From NCBI GenBank assembly GCA_910579725.1, contig CAJTUD010000084.1:4583-9675 (forward strand): DNA of 5,093 nucleotides. The letters run 5' to 3'. Position 1 is the first letter of the stretch, and every line of letters starts with the position of its first letter. Below the pieces are notes generated by a model. The model had not been told where the DNA came from. It searched no databases and saw only the letters and a list, made by a program, of their open reading frames with translations. The translations under genes were made by a program, and so were the position numbers. The DNA is from an uncultured Oscillospiraceae bacterium. GTDB lineage: Bacteria > Bacillota > Clostridia > Oscillospirales > Oscillospiraceae. This document shows positions 5,047-5,093 of the stretch, in pieces.

Positions 5047-5093
5047 CAGAAGGAAATCAGCAAAGGGGGCGCGCCCCCTTTGCTCCGTCAATA
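5047..5093 (+). other. Bipartite palindromic element 3 (cut by window end)
   Basis: Starts one base after the HU stop codon and matches 256-302 except for two bases. A perfect 24-bp palindrome spans 5060-5083 (arm GCAAAGGGGGCG). The second palindrome begins at TTTGC (5079-5083) and is truncated at 5093. The two differences from element 2 (C to A in the left arm, G to T in the right arm) keep the base pair intact. By analogy with element 2 it should lie in front of another gene beyond the window. Confidence 0.85.

Overview
The window suggests a low-GC-lineage but GC-rich Gram-positive anaerobe, most likely a gut Clostridia member (Oscillospiraceae or Lachnospiraceae type). The reasons are a very large secreted protein ending in three S-layer homology (SLH) domains, InlB-type and Ig-like domains typical of clostridial surface proteins, strong GGGAGG/GGAGG ribosome binding sites, and no sign of an outer-membrane system. 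The taxonomic placement is inference.

Layout. Bases 1-217 are a promoter and leader cassette. It is followed at 218-255 by a remnant of an HU gene, in which the first codons are joined to the last eight codons and the stop. A palindromic double-hairpin element (256-325) leads into the main gene, 367-4368. This encodes a 1333-residue exported cell-wall protein: signal peptide, Cys/His-rich repeats, a short helical segment, two tandem copies (870-bp period) of a Gly-rich beta-repeat module, Ig-like and InlB-type domains, and three SLH domains. A strong intrinsic terminator lies at 4411-4450. From 4593 the promoter and leader cassette is repeated (about 96% identical over its first 149 bases), now in front of an intact 91-residue HU protein (4771-5046). 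One base after the HU stop codon the palindromic element starts again and is cut by the window end.

Interpretation. The window is best read as one complete and one partial copy of a repeated unit: promoter, structured leader, HU gene, palindromic element, surface-protein gene, terminator. In the first copy HU has been lost by an internal deletion of about 238 bp. The surface protein is therefore now expressed from the HU promoter with a long, highly structured 5' leader. The second copy keeps HU, and I predict another surface-protein gene just beyond base 5093.

The least explained feature is the family of bipartite palindromes (143-188, 269-315, 5060-5093). They share one architecture, with a central TTGC-type segment able to pair with either of two flanking GCAA-type segments. 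Two copies differ only by a compensatory pair of substitutions. They lack the T-tract of a terminator and sit just upstream of ribosome binding sites, so they look like conserved structured leader elements or cruciform-forming DNA.
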